NCBI GenBank assembly: GCA_964502175.1
Contig: CAZCVE010000006.1
Location: forward strand, 124,001 to 188,000
DNA: 64,000 bases
Direction: 5' to 3'
DNA from: JAFLCL01 sp964502175
GTDB lineage: Bacteria; Myxococcota_A; Polyangia; Polyangiales; Sandaracinaceae
Shown piece by piece: positions 12,915 to 21,697 of the stretch. The notes under the pieces are model-generated. The model was given only the letters and a program-made list of their open reading frames with translations, did not search any database and was not told where the DNA came from. Made by a program: the position numbers and the translations under genes. Numbering within the stretch: the first letter of the stretch is position 1; each line of letters begins with the position of its first letter.

Positions 12915-14705
12915 TCACGCCCGCATCACTTCGACGATCCACTGGTTGCTCGTGCCGGGCCCGACGTCGACGACCTCGCGGACGGTGAGCCCCTCGGCCT
13001 CGAGCACACGAACACAGTCCTTCGCGCCGTCCAGCCGGTGATGCTCGAACGGCAGCGTCGCAGCGTGGGCCGCGCGCGCCCGAGGCACCGAGCGCACGAG
13101 GCCGAACGCCACGTCGTCGACGATGATCGCCACGCCTCCCGGTCGGAGCGCGCGACGGATGCGTCGCGTGAGATCCGAAGGATCGGCCACGTGGTTCCAC
13201 GCATGAAGGACCAGCACCGCGTCGAACGCGGCGTCGTCTTCGATCCCCTCGCCGCCGCCGACGCGCGTGCTCGCGCGGGTCATGCGTGATCTCAGCGTCT
13301 CGAGGCGCTGGGCGTCGGGATCGATCCCCGTGTAGCGGACGTCGTCGCGATCGAGCTCGGGCACGTAGCGCAGCTCGCCGCAGCCCACATCGAGCACGTC
13401 TCCCGACACGGCGCGCAGCCGCTCGCGCACGCGCGCGTCGTCGCGCGCGAACACGTCTTCGTCGGTCACCTCGAAGAGGCCCGCGCATCGATCGCGATCC
13501 GCGCAGCCGCTGCAGATGGGCGAGCGCGTCAGCTGTCGGAGGTCGCGCGAGAAGTCGTCGCTCGCGAGCTTCGGCGAGACGTCCACGTAGAGCTGCCCCG
13601 TCTCTCGTCGCATGCGCACGAGCTCCACGTCGGCCGCGTCGCGTCCCGTGGCGCGAAAGCGAACCAGCCGCGATCCATGTCGCACGTGGAGGTCGCGCGC
13701 GTGATCCCACGGTGTGATCCCCAGCGGCCGCACCGGGCACGTCTCGGTCGTGATCTCGTCGGGCAGATCCTTCTTCACGATGCGCTCGGCCACGAAGTCG
13801 AACGAGTTGCCCCTCGCGCCGCCGCGTCGCGGCCGCAGCTCGCTCGATCCGAACGCCTCGTCATACGCGCGGTAGAGACCGGGGCAGGCGCCGCGCAGCG
13901 AGCAGCCTTCGCACGCCGGAGGCTGGACTTTGTTGAGGTCGTCGACGGGGAAGAAGTCTGCCTCGCCGATCTCGACCATCGTGCGGAAGCCATGCGTGCG
14001 CAGGTCGTCGTACGCGTGCTCCCAGCCAGGCAAGAGACAGAGCGGGATCCCGCCGTGCGCGAAGCTCGGCCCGCCGTCCGTGACCTTCGTGCGCGCATGC
14101 TCGAGCGCCTCGCGAACCCGCAGCGCGACGTGCTCGACGCGCGGCACGAGGTGCTCGAAGTTCTTGTCGCCCCCGCCCTTGGGCTCGACCATCGAGAGCT
14201 TGATCTTCGCGTCGCGGAACGGGAGCACCGCGTCGACGAGCTCGATCAGCCGGTCGACGTTGTGCTTGGTGATCACGCAGTTGACGCTGAGATCGATCCC
14301 GCGTCCCGCGCAGTTGCGGAGCCCCTCCATGGTCTCGTCGAACGCGTCCGAGCGGACCATGAGGTTGTGCGTCTTGGGCGTCCCCCCGTGGAGCGAGAGG
14401 TAGACGTACTCGAGCCGGTTCGCGATCAAGCGCTCCACGAGCTCCGGGTAGCGGAGCATCCGGCCGTTCGTGATCAGGCCGAAGCCCATGCCGAGCGAGG
14501 CCACGTGCTCGGCCCACCGCACGAGCTCGGGGCGGATCGTCGGCTCACCGCCCGAGAGCACCACCATGGAGTGGCCGAGCTCCTTCGCCCGCACGATCTT
14601 CGCGTGCACCTCGCCGGCCTCGCCGTCGACGTGGCGCACGTCGAGCGTGTGACAGAACGTGCAGTGATCGTTGCAGCCGTAGCCGACCTTGATCAGCGCC
14701 TTCAC
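12915..14705 (-). CDS. Radical SAM protein fused to two Cys clusters and a C-terminal methyltransferase
   Basis: About 596 residues. The radical SAM core opens with KALIKVGYGCNDHCTFCHTL (Cx3Cx2C for the 4Fe-4S cluster) and continues with VLSGGEPTIRPEL and YLSLHGG. Two similar Cys motifs follow: CEGCSLRGACPGL near residue 300 and CSGCADRDRCAGL near 425, both of form CxGCxxRxxCxGL, probably auxiliary cluster or SPASM-like sites. The last about 150 residues are a class I SAM methyltransferase (GDVLDVGCGELRYVPEL, YTGIDPDAQRLE, LRPGGVAIIVDDV). It could both generate a radical product and methylate it; the substrate is unknown. GTG 14705 starts just before the cluster motif and downstream of a thioesterase gene. 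Confidence 0.72.
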   Translation of the reverse strand: MKALIKVGYGCNDHCTFCHTLDVRHVDGEAGEVHAKIVRAKELGHSMVVLSGGEPTIRPELVRWAEHVASLGMGFGLITNGRMLRYPELVERLIANRLEYVYLSLHGGTPKTHNLMVRSDAFDETMEGLRNCAGRGIDLSVNCVITKHNVDRLIELVDAVLPFRDAKIKLSMVEPKGGGDKNFEHLVPRVEHVALRVREALEHARTKVTDGGPSFAHGGIPLCLLPGWEHAYDDLRTHGFRTMVEIGEADFFPVDDLNKVQPPACEGCSLRGACPGLYRAYDEAFGSSELRPRRGGARGNSFDFVAERIVKKDLPDEITTETCPVRPLGITPWDHARDLHVRHGSRLVRFRATGRDAADVELVRMRRETGQLYVDVSPKLASDDFSRDLRQLTRSPICSGCADRDRCAGLFEVTDEDVFARDDARVRERLRAVSGDVLDVGCGELRYVPELDRDDVRYTGIDPDAQRLETLRSRMTRASTRVGGGEGIEDDAAFDAVLVLHAWNHVADPSDLTRRIRRALRPGGVAIIVDDVAFGLVRSVPRARAAHAATLPFEHHRLDGAKDCVRVLEAEGLTVREVVDVGPGTSNQWIVEVMRA

Positions 14706-14728
14706 TGCGGGACCTGCACCCGACGAGC

Positions 14729-15136
<408 letters not shown>

Positions 15137-15150
15137 GGCGCGACCATGGA

Positions 15151-15975
15151 TCAACGATGAAGCCGCGCGAGCTGCCTCGACATCGCGACCAGCTCACCGC
15201 TCTCGTCGAACACCTCGCCGTCTTCTTCGAGGTAGCCGCCGATCAGCGCCCGGGTGCGGAACACGGCGCGAACCCAGCCCGGCGCGGGGCGGCGCCTGAC
15301 GTGAACGGTGAGCTCGAGCGTGGGCACCCAGCGCGCGGAGACGGACTCGAGGTTGAGGACGGGCGGCGGGAACGCGTCGCAGAAGAACAGGAGCGACAGC
15401 GCATCCGTGGGTCGGCCATCGCGGAGGCGTGCCCAGCCGGCGAGCTCGGCCACGTCGCTCTTGGCGCCGGACTTCCACGTCACGCTGCCGGGCGACATCC
15501 GCATCTCGACGCGCTCGGCGATCGAGAGATCATCGGTGGGACCTGCACGGCCGGGATCACACTCTTCGGGTGGAGGGATCACAGGAGCCACGCGCGTCAC
15601 CACGGTCGGGCCGGAGAGCGATGTGAGATCGCCGAACGTGCTGATCACTCGCAGCACCTCTTGCCCCTCTTGGATCAGCCGTGCGACCGCCGTCCCGTGT
15701 CCTCGGCCTCGCCGCACGATCTCGATCTCGATACGCCCGGCGCCCGGCTTCGCGACGCGGAGGAAGTGGGTCGTCGTGGTGAACGCGTCGGGCATCTCCA
15801 GGGCCTCGCCCATCGCGCGCGCGACCAGCGCCGCGAGGTAGCCGCCGTTGGGCGCGCTGCCGATGCTCCAGCCACCGGAGATCTGCGTGTCGAACACGAT
15901 CCGATCGCCTGCGGCTCCGACGCGGACCGACTGGGTGTCTCGATCCAACTCATACGACATCGATGTCGCGCTCAT
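15151..15975 (-). CDS. Double-hotdog (TesB-like) thioesterase family protein
   Basis: A 274-residue protein with two hotdog halves. The first has DTQISGGWSIGSAPNGGYLAALVARAM and TTTTHFLRVAKPGAGRIEIEIVRRGR. The second has DALSLLFFCDAFPPPVL and LELTVHVRRRPAPGWVRAVFRTR, ending GELVAMSRQLARL as in the TesB/PaaI-like thioesterase superfamily. Acyl-CoA hydrolysis is likely but the chain type is unknown. ATG 15975 is preceded by AGGA at suitable spacing. It is the first gene of a possible thioesterase-thioesterase-radical SAM operon and diverges from the carD-like gene across a 304-bp gap. Confidence 0.75.
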   Translation of the reverse strand: MSATSMSYELDRDTQSVRVGAAGDRIVFDTQISGGWSIGSAPNGGYLAALVARAMGEALEMPDAFTTTTHFLRVAKPGAGRIEIEIVRRGRGHGTAVARLIQEGQEVLRVISTFGDLTSLSGPTVVTRVAPVIPPPEECDPGRAGPTDDLSIAERVEMRMSPGSVTWKSGAKSDVAELAGWARLRDGRPTDALSLLFFCDAFPPPVLNLESVSARWVPTLELTVHVRRRPAPGWVRAVFRTRALIGGYLEEDGEVFDESGELVAMSRQLARLHR

Positions 15976-16000
15976 GACATATCCTGTCTCACCTGTGACG

Positions 16001-16029
16001 TTGACCGTCCGTCACCTCCCGAATACCAT
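16001..16029 (+). promoter_or_regulatory. Candidate sigma-70-type promoter in the 304-bp gap before the carD-like gene
   Basis: TTGACC (16001-16006) and TACCAT (16024-16029) are separated by 17 bases, a canonical layout with moderate matches. It would give a leader of about 245 bases for the CarD-like gene. The rest of the gap (15976-16279) shows no gene, strong hairpin or repeat. Confidence 0.3.
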
Positions 16030-16279
16030 CGGCCCCCGCGTCGTTGACCACGACGCCCAAAAAGGTTTCGTCGGCTCCGACCCGGGTCCTCACGAGAGTT
16101 CGCTCGAGGGGCACCGCGCTTCTGTCTCACGCCACGCCCGATGTCATTCGACGTACGGCGACGTGAGAGGCCCGTCGCAAGGTGCGCCCATCCATGGCGA
16201 GCCGAGCGCCGAGCGAGCATCGCACGCAATGCTCCCGAAGCAACGAGCCGACACTTCGATCGAATCGAAGAGGAGTTGG

Positions 16280-17242
16280 ATGCAAGCGCGCAAGGATGAC
16301 GGTCGGTCGAAGAAGACCACCAAGGCGACGCCGCAGAAGCCCGCGCCGAACAAGGCCAAGACTCCCGCGAAGACGAGCGCCAGGCTCGCCGCGGTGAAGG
16401 CGGTCAAGGCGCCCCCCGCGGCGAAGAACGGCACGAACGGACACGAGGACAAGAAGAAGGTCACGAAGCTCGCAGCGAAGGGCAAGCCCGCGGTCACCAC
16501 GAAGGCGAAACCCGATGCCAAGGTCGAAGCCAAGCCGGTCGCGAAGGTGACCGCCAAGATCGTCGAGAAGGCCAAGCCCCCGGCCAAGGGCGCCCTCAAG
16601 GCGCCGGCGACGCCGACGGTCGACCCGAGAGACTCGGCGGGTGCGTCGGAAGCCTCGAAGACGAACTCCTCGTTCGCCCGCCCCTCACCCTGGAGCGCCC
16701 CCGCGCTCCCGCCGGTGAAGGTCGATCCGGCGAAGGCCGAGATCCGCGTCGACGAAGGCGAGTTCAAGGTCGGCGAGACCGTCGTCTATCCCGCGCGAGG
16801 CGTGGCGGACATCGTGGCGATCGAAGACAAGGAGATCGGCGGACGCCGCCAGAGCTTCTACGTGCTTCGTGTGCACGACACCGAGCAGAAGATCCTCGTC
16901 CCCGTGAACAACGCCGCGCAGATCGGGCTCCGCCGTCCGATCAGCGAGGCGCAGGTCCGCGAGATCTTCCGGATCCTCAAGGTCACGGACGTCCCGCTCG
17001 ACACACAGACGTGGAACCGTCGCTACCGCGGCTTCGTCGAGAAGCTCGCGACTGGCAGCGTGTTCGCGGTCGCCGAGGTGCTCCGCGATCTGTCGCGCGT
17101 GAAGATCGTCAAGGACGGTCTCTCGTTCAGCGAGCGTCAGATGCTCGAGCGAGCGCGCGGCCTGATCGTGAAGGAGATCGCGGTCGCTCGGGCCAAGCCC
17201 GAGGACGTCGTTCGCCAGCAGATCGAGGCGATCTTCGCCTGA
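16280..17242 (+). CDS. CarD/CdnL-family RNA polymerase-binding regulator with histone H1-like N-terminal tail
   Basis: About 320 residues. The C-terminal half (from about residue 155) is a CarD-CdnL-TRCF domain: FKVGETVVYPARGVADIVAIEDKEIGG, SFYVLRV, then a helical part with WNRRYRGFVEKLATGSVFAVAEVLRDL, which in CdnL proteins binds RNA polymerase beta and promoter DNA. The first about 150 residues are Lys/Ala/Pro-rich (repeats like AKPKA, KPVAKVTAKI), resembling a histone H1 or HMGA tail that may bind DNA. Myxococcus CarD has its basic tail at the C-terminus, so the order here is reversed. ATG 16280 follows GAGGAG at good spacing. It is probably a global transcription factor. Confidence 0.82.
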   Translation: MQARKDDGRSKKTTKATPQKPAPNKAKTPAKTSARLAAVKAVKAPPAAKNGTNGHEDKKKVTKLAAKGKPAVTTKAKPDAKVEAKPVAKVTAKIVEKAKPPAKGALKAPATPTVDPRDSAGASEASKTNSSFARPSPWSAPALPPVKVDPAKAEIRVDEGEFKVGETVVYPARGVADIVAIEDKEIGGRRQSFYVLRVHDTEQKILVPVNNAAQIGLRRPISEAQVREIFRILKVTDVPLDTQTWNRRYRGFVEKLATGSVFAVAEVLRDLSRVKIVKDGLSFSERQMLERARGLIVKEIAVARAKPEDVVRQQIEAIFA

Positions 17243-17325
17243 TCGTGCCCCGCTCGTCGCGCCGGGCCTCACCAGCGAAACACGGTGGGGCCTCTGGTCT
17301 CGACGAGCGCACCCGAAGTCCCGGT

Positions 17326-17357
17326 GAGCCGGAGACACACCCGAGGTGTGTCGGCTC
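17326..17357 (+). other. Stable bulged hairpin between carD-like gene and rng
   Basis: GACACACC (17334-17341) pairs with GGTGTGTC (17345-17352) around a CGA loop. GAGCC (17326-17330) pairs with GGCTC (17353-17357) across a GGA bulge. No T tract follows. It could end the carD-like transcript or form part of the rng 5' leader, about 95 bases before its ATG. Confidence 0.5.
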
Positions 17358-17451
17358 CCGACGCGAGCGGCCGAGGCTGCTCGTGTGACCCCAACAGCGC
17401 GGCCGAGGCCGCCCCCAGGAGACGGGCGCCGGCCGCCAGCGAGGAATCAGC

Positions 17452-19005
17452 ATGGCGAGCAAGAGCACGATTGTCGTGAGCGTGGACGTGGGAGAGACCC
17501 GCGTCGCGCTGATCGAGAACGGAATCCTCTCGGAGATCTTCGTCGAGCGAGAGCGGGATCGAAGCCCGGTCGGGAACATCTACTTGGGGAAGGTCACGCG
17601 CGTCCTCCCCGGCATGCAGGCGGCGTTCGTCGACGTGGGCCTGGATCGCGCTGCGTTCCTCCACGTCGAGGACGTCATCCCGCAGGAAGACTTCGACAAG
17701 CTGCTGTCGAACGAAGACGAGAGCGGCGACGACGAGGACAAGACCGACAAGGAGGGGAAAGAGGAGCGCGATCGAGACGCGAACCGCCTCTCCCGCAAGA
17801 CGCCGATCCGCGACGTGCTCAAGGAGGGCCAGCCGATCGTCGTGCAGGTCTCCAAGGGCCCGATCAGCACCAAGGGCGCGCGCGTCACGAGCCACGTGTC
17901 GTTGCCCGGTCGCTTCGTCGTCTACATGCCGACGGTCGACCACCTCGGCATCAGCAAGCGCATCGGCAACGACAAGGAGCGCAAGCGGCTCCGCGAGACC
18001 GTCGAGCAGATGAAGCCGAGCCACGGCGGGCTCATCGTGCGGACCGTCGCGCAGGGGCTCACGAAGGGCACGCTCAAGGCGGACATCGGCTACCTCGTCA
18101 AGACGTGGGAGTCGGTCGCCGAGAAGCAGAAGACGACCAAGCGCGCCCCGCAGCTCCTCTACGCCGAGCTCGACATCGTGCTCCGCACCGCGCGTGATCT
18201 CCTCACCGAGGACGTCGCGAAGATCGTCATCGACGATCGCGACGAGTACCTGCGGCTCAAGCAGTTCGTCGAGAGCTTCATGCCCGAGCGGGCGGCCGAC
18301 GTGGAGCTCTACGACGGCTCGGATCCCATCTTCGACGAGTTCGGGATCGAGGACGAGATCGCGCGCTCGCTGTCTCGCAAGGTGCCGCTCCCGAGCGGCG
18401 GCTACCTGATCATCGATCAGGCCGAGGCGCTCACCGCGATCGACGTCAACACGGGTCGATTCACCGGCAAGGGCAAGGACGTCGAGGAGACCATCTTCCA
18501 GACGAACCTCGAGGCCGCGAAGGAGATCAGCTACCAGCTGCGCTTCAGGAACATCGGTGGCCTCATCGTCCTCGACTTCATCGACATGGAGCGCTCGAAC
18601 CACCGCGAGAAGGTCTACAAGGCGCTCGTCAATCACCTGAAGATCGACAAGGCCAAGACCACGGTGGTGCGCATCAGCGAGCTCGGCCTCGTGGAGATGA
18701 CGCGCAAGCGAACGCGCGAGTCGCTCGGCCGCACGCTCTACGAGCCCTGCTTCTACTGCGACGGCACGGGCCACCTCCAGAGCAAGGCCACCATCTGCCA
18801 CGAGATCCTGCGGCAGATCCGCCGCGAGAAGGACTCGCTCCCGGGCTTCAAGGTCGTCGTGAACGCGCACCCCGCGGTCATCGACACCCTCCAGCGCGAA
18901 GAGAAAGACGCGCTGACCAAGGCGAGCGCCCGCTACGCGCGGCAGATCGTGCTCACGCCTCGCAAGGACTACCACCTCGAGCAATTCGATCTCGGCGGCA
19001 GCTGA
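17452..19005 (+). CDS. rng: Ribonuclease G (RNase E/G family endoribonuclease)
   Basis: Rng cleaves single-stranded A/U-rich RNA and matures rRNA ends. The 517-residue protein has the S1 domain near the N-terminus (VGNIYLGKVTRVLPGMQAAFVDVG), interrupted after residue 80 by an acidic insert (NEDESGDDEDKTDKEGKEE). The RNase H and DNase I-like catalytic part has AIDVNTGRFTGK and GLIVLDFIDM, supplying the metal-binding Asp pair, and a zinc-link motif CFYCDGTG. The C-terminus is short, without an RNase E scaffold tail, so RNase G is the best name. A GAGGA box lies before ATG 17452. Confidence 0.92.
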   Translation: MASKSTIVVSVDVGETRVALIENGILSEIFVERERDRSPVGNIYLGKVTRVLPGMQAAFVDVGLDRAAFLHVEDVIPQEDFDKLLSNEDESGDDEDKTDKEGKEERDRDANRLSRKTPIRDVLKEGQPIVVQVSKGPISTKGARVTSHVSLPGRFVVYMPTVDHLGISKRIGNDKERKRLRETVEQMKPSHGGLIVRTVAQGLTKGTLKADIGYLVKTWESVAEKQKTTKRAPQLLYAELDIVLRTARDLLTEDVAKIVIDDRDEYLRLKQFVESFMPERAADVELYDGSDPIFDEFGIEDEIARSLSRKVPLPSGGYLIIDQAEALTAIDVNTGRFTGKGKDVEETIFQTNLEAAKEISYQLRFRNIGGLIVLDFIDMERSNHREKVYKALVNHLKIDKAKTTVVRISELGLVEMTRKRTRESLGRTLYEPCFYCDGTGHLQSKATICHEILRQIRREKDSLPGFKVVVNAHPAVIDTLQREEKDALTKASARYARQIVLTPRKDYHLEQFDLGGS

Positions 19006-19057
19006 CCTTTCGAGGCCTCGACGCGGCCCGAGCGTTCACAGTACAACCGAGGGCGCC

Positions 19058-19408
19058 ATGTCGAACCAAGCGAGTCAGCGAAAGGACGACCGCGTCACGA
19101 TCAACAAGGAGTTCGAGTCCTTCGACGCGTTCATCCAGGAGTACGTGACGAACATCTCGCGCACCGGCGTGTTCGTGAAGTCCAAGCAGCCGCTGCCGAT
19201 CGGCACGCGCGTGAACCTGAAGTTCACCGTCATCATGGACGACATCGAGACGATCGAAGGCATCGGCGAGGTCGTCCGCGTGCAGCAGGATCCGCCCGGC
19301 ATGGGCGTCGTGTTCCGCGAGCTCTCTGCCTACTCGCAGTCGCTCCTCGAGCGGCTCCTGACCGCGCCGGCCTCGACGAGCGACGGCGACAAGCCCACGA
19401 AGGGCTGA
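19058..19408 (+). CDS. PilZ domain protein
   Basis: A 116-residue single-domain protein of the PilZ family, often a c-di-GMP receptor. QRKDDRV offers the RxxxR arm and NISRTGVFV the (D/N)xSxxG motif. The C-terminal GEVVRVQQDPPGMGVVFREL is the conserved final strand, in the style of the myxobacterial TIGR02266 group. It follows rng by 53 bases with GAGGG upstream of the ATG, and precedes a J-domain gene, so the three may be cotranscribed. Ligand binding is inferred from the motifs. Confidence 0.82.
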   Translation: MSNQASQRKDDRVTINKEFESFDAFIQEYVTNISRTGVFVKSKQPLPIGTRVNLKFTVIMDDIETIEGIGEVVRVQQDPPGMGVVFRELSAYSQSLLERLLTAPASTSDGDKPTKG

Positions 19409-19421
19409 TCGCCCCGCTCGC

Positions 19422-19784
19422 ATGCAGTCCACCGTGATGCCTCTCAGCAAGCCCGTGAACGAGCTGAGCGATGCAGAGCTCGACGCCGAGCTCGATCGCC
19501 GTCGACGCGCGCGCGGTGGCGCCGCGATCGTCGAGCCGTCGCCGCGCGTGCAGCGGGCGCTCGACGCGATCGAGAAGGACCGCGAGGTGCTGCAGGCCTA
19601 CGCGAACCTCGAGCTCCAGCGCACCGCGAAGTGGAGCGAGATCGAGACGCGCTACCGCGAGCTGCTCGCGCGCTTCCACCCCGACAAGCACCGCAACGAT
19701 CCCGAGCGCTACCGCGCGGCGCTCGACGTCGTCGCCGGCCTCACGCGCGCGTACCAGGTGCTCTACGAGCGCGTGAAGCGCTGA
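19422..19784 (+). CDS. J-domain (DnaJ-like) small protein
   Basis: A 120-residue protein whose C-terminal half is a J domain. Helix II (WSEIETRYRELLARF) leads into the HPD tripeptide in FHPDKH, then helix III (YRAALDVVAGLTRAYQVLYERV). It would stimulate an Hsp70 partner. The N-terminal 50 residues (SDAELDAELDRRRRARGG) are charged and helical and have no known family. ATG 19437 is an alternative start. It lies 13 bases after the PilZ gene and ends 14 bases before a convergent gene. Confidence 0.75.
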   Translation: MQSTVMPLSKPVNELSDAELDAELDRRRRARGGAAIVEPSPRVQRALDAIEKDREVLQAYANLELQRTAKWSEIETRYRELLARFHPDKHRNDPERYRAALDVVAGLTRAYQVLYERVKR

Positions 19785-19798
19785 GGCCGGCTGCGCGA

Positions 19799-20332
19799 TC
19801 AGCGGACGTAGCCGCGCTCGACGATCAAGCCCGCCATCTGCGCGTAGAGCGCAGGATCGTCGGGCGTCGTGGCGCGCAGTCCATCGACGTAGCGGTTGAA
19901 CATGCAGAACGCGGCCGCGATGAGCACCGCGTCGTGGATCTCGAGATCGACAGCGCCTGCCTCGCGCGCCTTCGCGATCAGCTCCTCGGTCACGTGCAGC
20001 CCGCCGAGCTGAACGGCCTCGGCGATCGCGAGCAGCGCGTGCATCTTCGGCGTCACGTCGGCCTGCGTGTGATCGGCGATCACCGCGTCGACGAGCGGCA
20101 TGCCGGGCTCGAGCTGCGCGGCCGCGAACGCGGCGTGCGAGCGCGTGCAGAAGAGGCACTGGTTCTTGCTCGAGACGAACGCGGCGATCAGCTCCCGATC
20201 GCCGCGCGACAGCGGCGAGGGCCCGCGCAGCAAGGCCTCGGCGAGCGTCGAGAGCGGCCCGCCCGTCTCGGGCCGGAGCTGCATCAAGGCTCGGATTCCC
20301 GGCGAATTCGGATCGGTCGCGACGTACGGCAC
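19799..20332 (-). CDS. AhpD-like/carboxymuconolactone decarboxylase family peroxidase-related protein
   Basis: About 177 residues of the CMD/AhpD fold. The redox motif is in LIAAFVSSKNQCLFCTRSHAA: a CxxC pair followed by His three residues later, as in AhpD and the peroxidase-related family. Helices before and after fit one full domain. The product is likely a small thiol peroxidase or disulfide reductase. GAGGAG (20339-20344) is six bases before GTG 20332 but overlaps the region of the upstream ATG 20359, so the GTG start (VPYVATDPNSPG) is preferred. It diverges from the di-haem peroxidase gene. Confidence 0.78.
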   Translation of the reverse strand: MPYVATDPNSPGIRALMQLRPETGGPLSTLAEALLRGPSPLSRGDRELIAAFVSSKNQCLFCTRSHAAFAAAQLEPGMPLVDAVIADHTQADVTPKMHALLAIAEAVQLGGLHVTEELIAKAREAGAVDLEIHDAVLIAAAFCMFNRYVDGLRATTPDDPALYAQMAGLIVERGYVR

Positions 20333-20337
20333 GGTCA

Positions 20338-20344
20338 CCTCCTC
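20338..20344 (-). promoter_or_regulatory. Ribosome binding site deciding the AhpD-like start
   Basis: GAGGAGG on the minus strand is placed six bases (measured from GAGGAG) before GTG 20332. It lies inside the reading frame that would begin at ATG 20359, arguing for the shorter protein. Confidence 0.5.
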
Positions 20345-20409
20345 GCGGGATGGTGCCATCGCCGACCGCGCCGCGTGGTGCCTTCGCGCGCGAGTGTCAT
20401 CATCGCGGC

Positions 20410-21612
20410 ATGCGCTCCTGGCCCGCTGTGTCGTCGCTCCCCCGCATGCTCGCGATCGGCTGCGTGCTCGCGATCGGCTGCGCGCCGCCGGCGCCCGAGG
20501 GCGTGAGCGACGAGCTCTGGGGCCTCTGCCGCGACGACCTCCACCTCACGGCGCGCGACTGTCAGGACATCGCCACGTGGCGCCTGCCCGACGCGCTGCC
20601 CTCCGCGCGCGGGAACCGCTACGCAGACGACGTGCGCGCGGCCGAGCTCGGTCGCGCCATCTTCTTCGACACGGGCTTCGCGACCGTGCCGGAGGTCAGC
20701 TGCGCGACGTGCCACGCGCCGTCGCTCGCGTTCGGCGATGGTCACCGCACCCCGCAGGTGATCCTCGGCAGCCCGGGCCCGCGCAACAGCCCGAGCCTCC
20801 TCGTGAGCGCGCGCCTCGAGGGCTTCTTCTTGTGGGACGGCCGCGCCGACAGCCTCTGGTCGCAGCCCCTCGGCGCGTTCGAGAACCCGATCGAGATGGC
20901 GACGACGCGCCTCGCGATCGCGCACCGCATCGCCGACGTGGCCACCTACCGCGCGCCCTACGAGGCGATCTTCGGGCCGCTGCCGGCGCTCGACGACTTC
21001 GAGCGGTTCCCCGAGAGCGGCATGCCGGGCACGCCGAGCTGGGACGCGATGACCGACGCGGATCGCGACGCGATCAACCGCGTCGTCGCCAACGTGGGCA
21101 AGGCGCTCGAGGCCTACCTGCGTCACGTCACGAGCGGCGAGTCGGCGGTCGATCGCTACCTCGATGGTGATCGCGACGCGCTGCCTCCCGACGCGCGGCG
21201 CGGGCTGACGCGCTTCGTCGAGTCGGGATGCACGAGCTGTCACTCGGGTCCGATGTTGACCGACGAGCGCTTTCACTCGGGCAGCGAGATGGAAGACCGC
21301 GGACGCGCACGCGGTGTGGAGCAGCTGCTCGAGAGCCCGTTCAACTCCGAGGGCGCGTACTTCGATCACGACGCGGGCGACGCGCTCGAGCTTCCGCTCG
21401 GCCCGGAAGAGCGCGACGAGCACGCGTTCCGCACGCCGTCGCTCAGGAACGTGACGCTCACTGGTCCGTACGAGCACGACGGCTCACGCTCGCTCCCGAT
21501 GATCCTCTCTGCGCGCGGGATCCTCTACCGCGAGGGCGACGACGTGCTCATCGGCGCGTTCCTCGCGGAGCTCGTCGGCGAGCCGCCCCCTGCGGAGTGG
21601 ACGCGCCCCTGA
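20410..21612 (+). CDS. Lipoprotein di-haem cytochrome c peroxidase/MauG family protein
   Basis: A 400-residue exported lipoprotein with two CxxCH haem sites, CATCH near residue 99 and CTSCH near residue 278, as in bacterial di-haem peroxidases. FGDGHRTP, RNSPSLL, LFWDGR-like FLWDGRADSLWSQ and AFRTPSLRNVTLTGPYEHDG are family hallmarks. It would reduce peroxide using electrons from small cytochromes at the envelope. The signal region holds an exact duplication giving LAIGCVLAIGC, so two lipobox cysteines are available. It starts at ATG 20410 and diverges from an AhpD-like gene, so both may defend against peroxide. Confidence 0.85.
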   Translation: MRSWPAVSSLPRMLAIGCVLAIGCAPPAPEGVSDELWGLCRDDLHLTARDCQDIATWRLPDALPSARGNRYADDVRAAELGRAIFFDTGFATVPEVSCATCHAPSLAFGDGHRTPQVILGSPGPRNSPSLLVSARLEGFFLWDGRADSLWSQPLGAFENPIEMATTRLAIAHRIADVATYRAPYEAIFGPLPALDDFERFPESGMPGTPSWDAMTDADRDAINRVVANVGKALEAYLRHVTSGESAVDRYLDGDRDALPPDARRGLTRFVESGCTSCHSGPMLTDERFHSGSEMEDRGRARGVEQLLESPFNSEGAYFDHDAGDALELPLGPEERDEHAFRTPSLRNVTLTGPYEHDGSRSLPMILSARGILYREGDDVLIGAFLAELVGEPPPAEWTRP

Positions 21613-21697
21613 GCTCCAGGCGCAGTCGTCTGCGCGTTTTTGGCGGAGAGACGATCCAGCTCACTACGATCACGGCTCGACCCAAGGAGCCGCAGTC

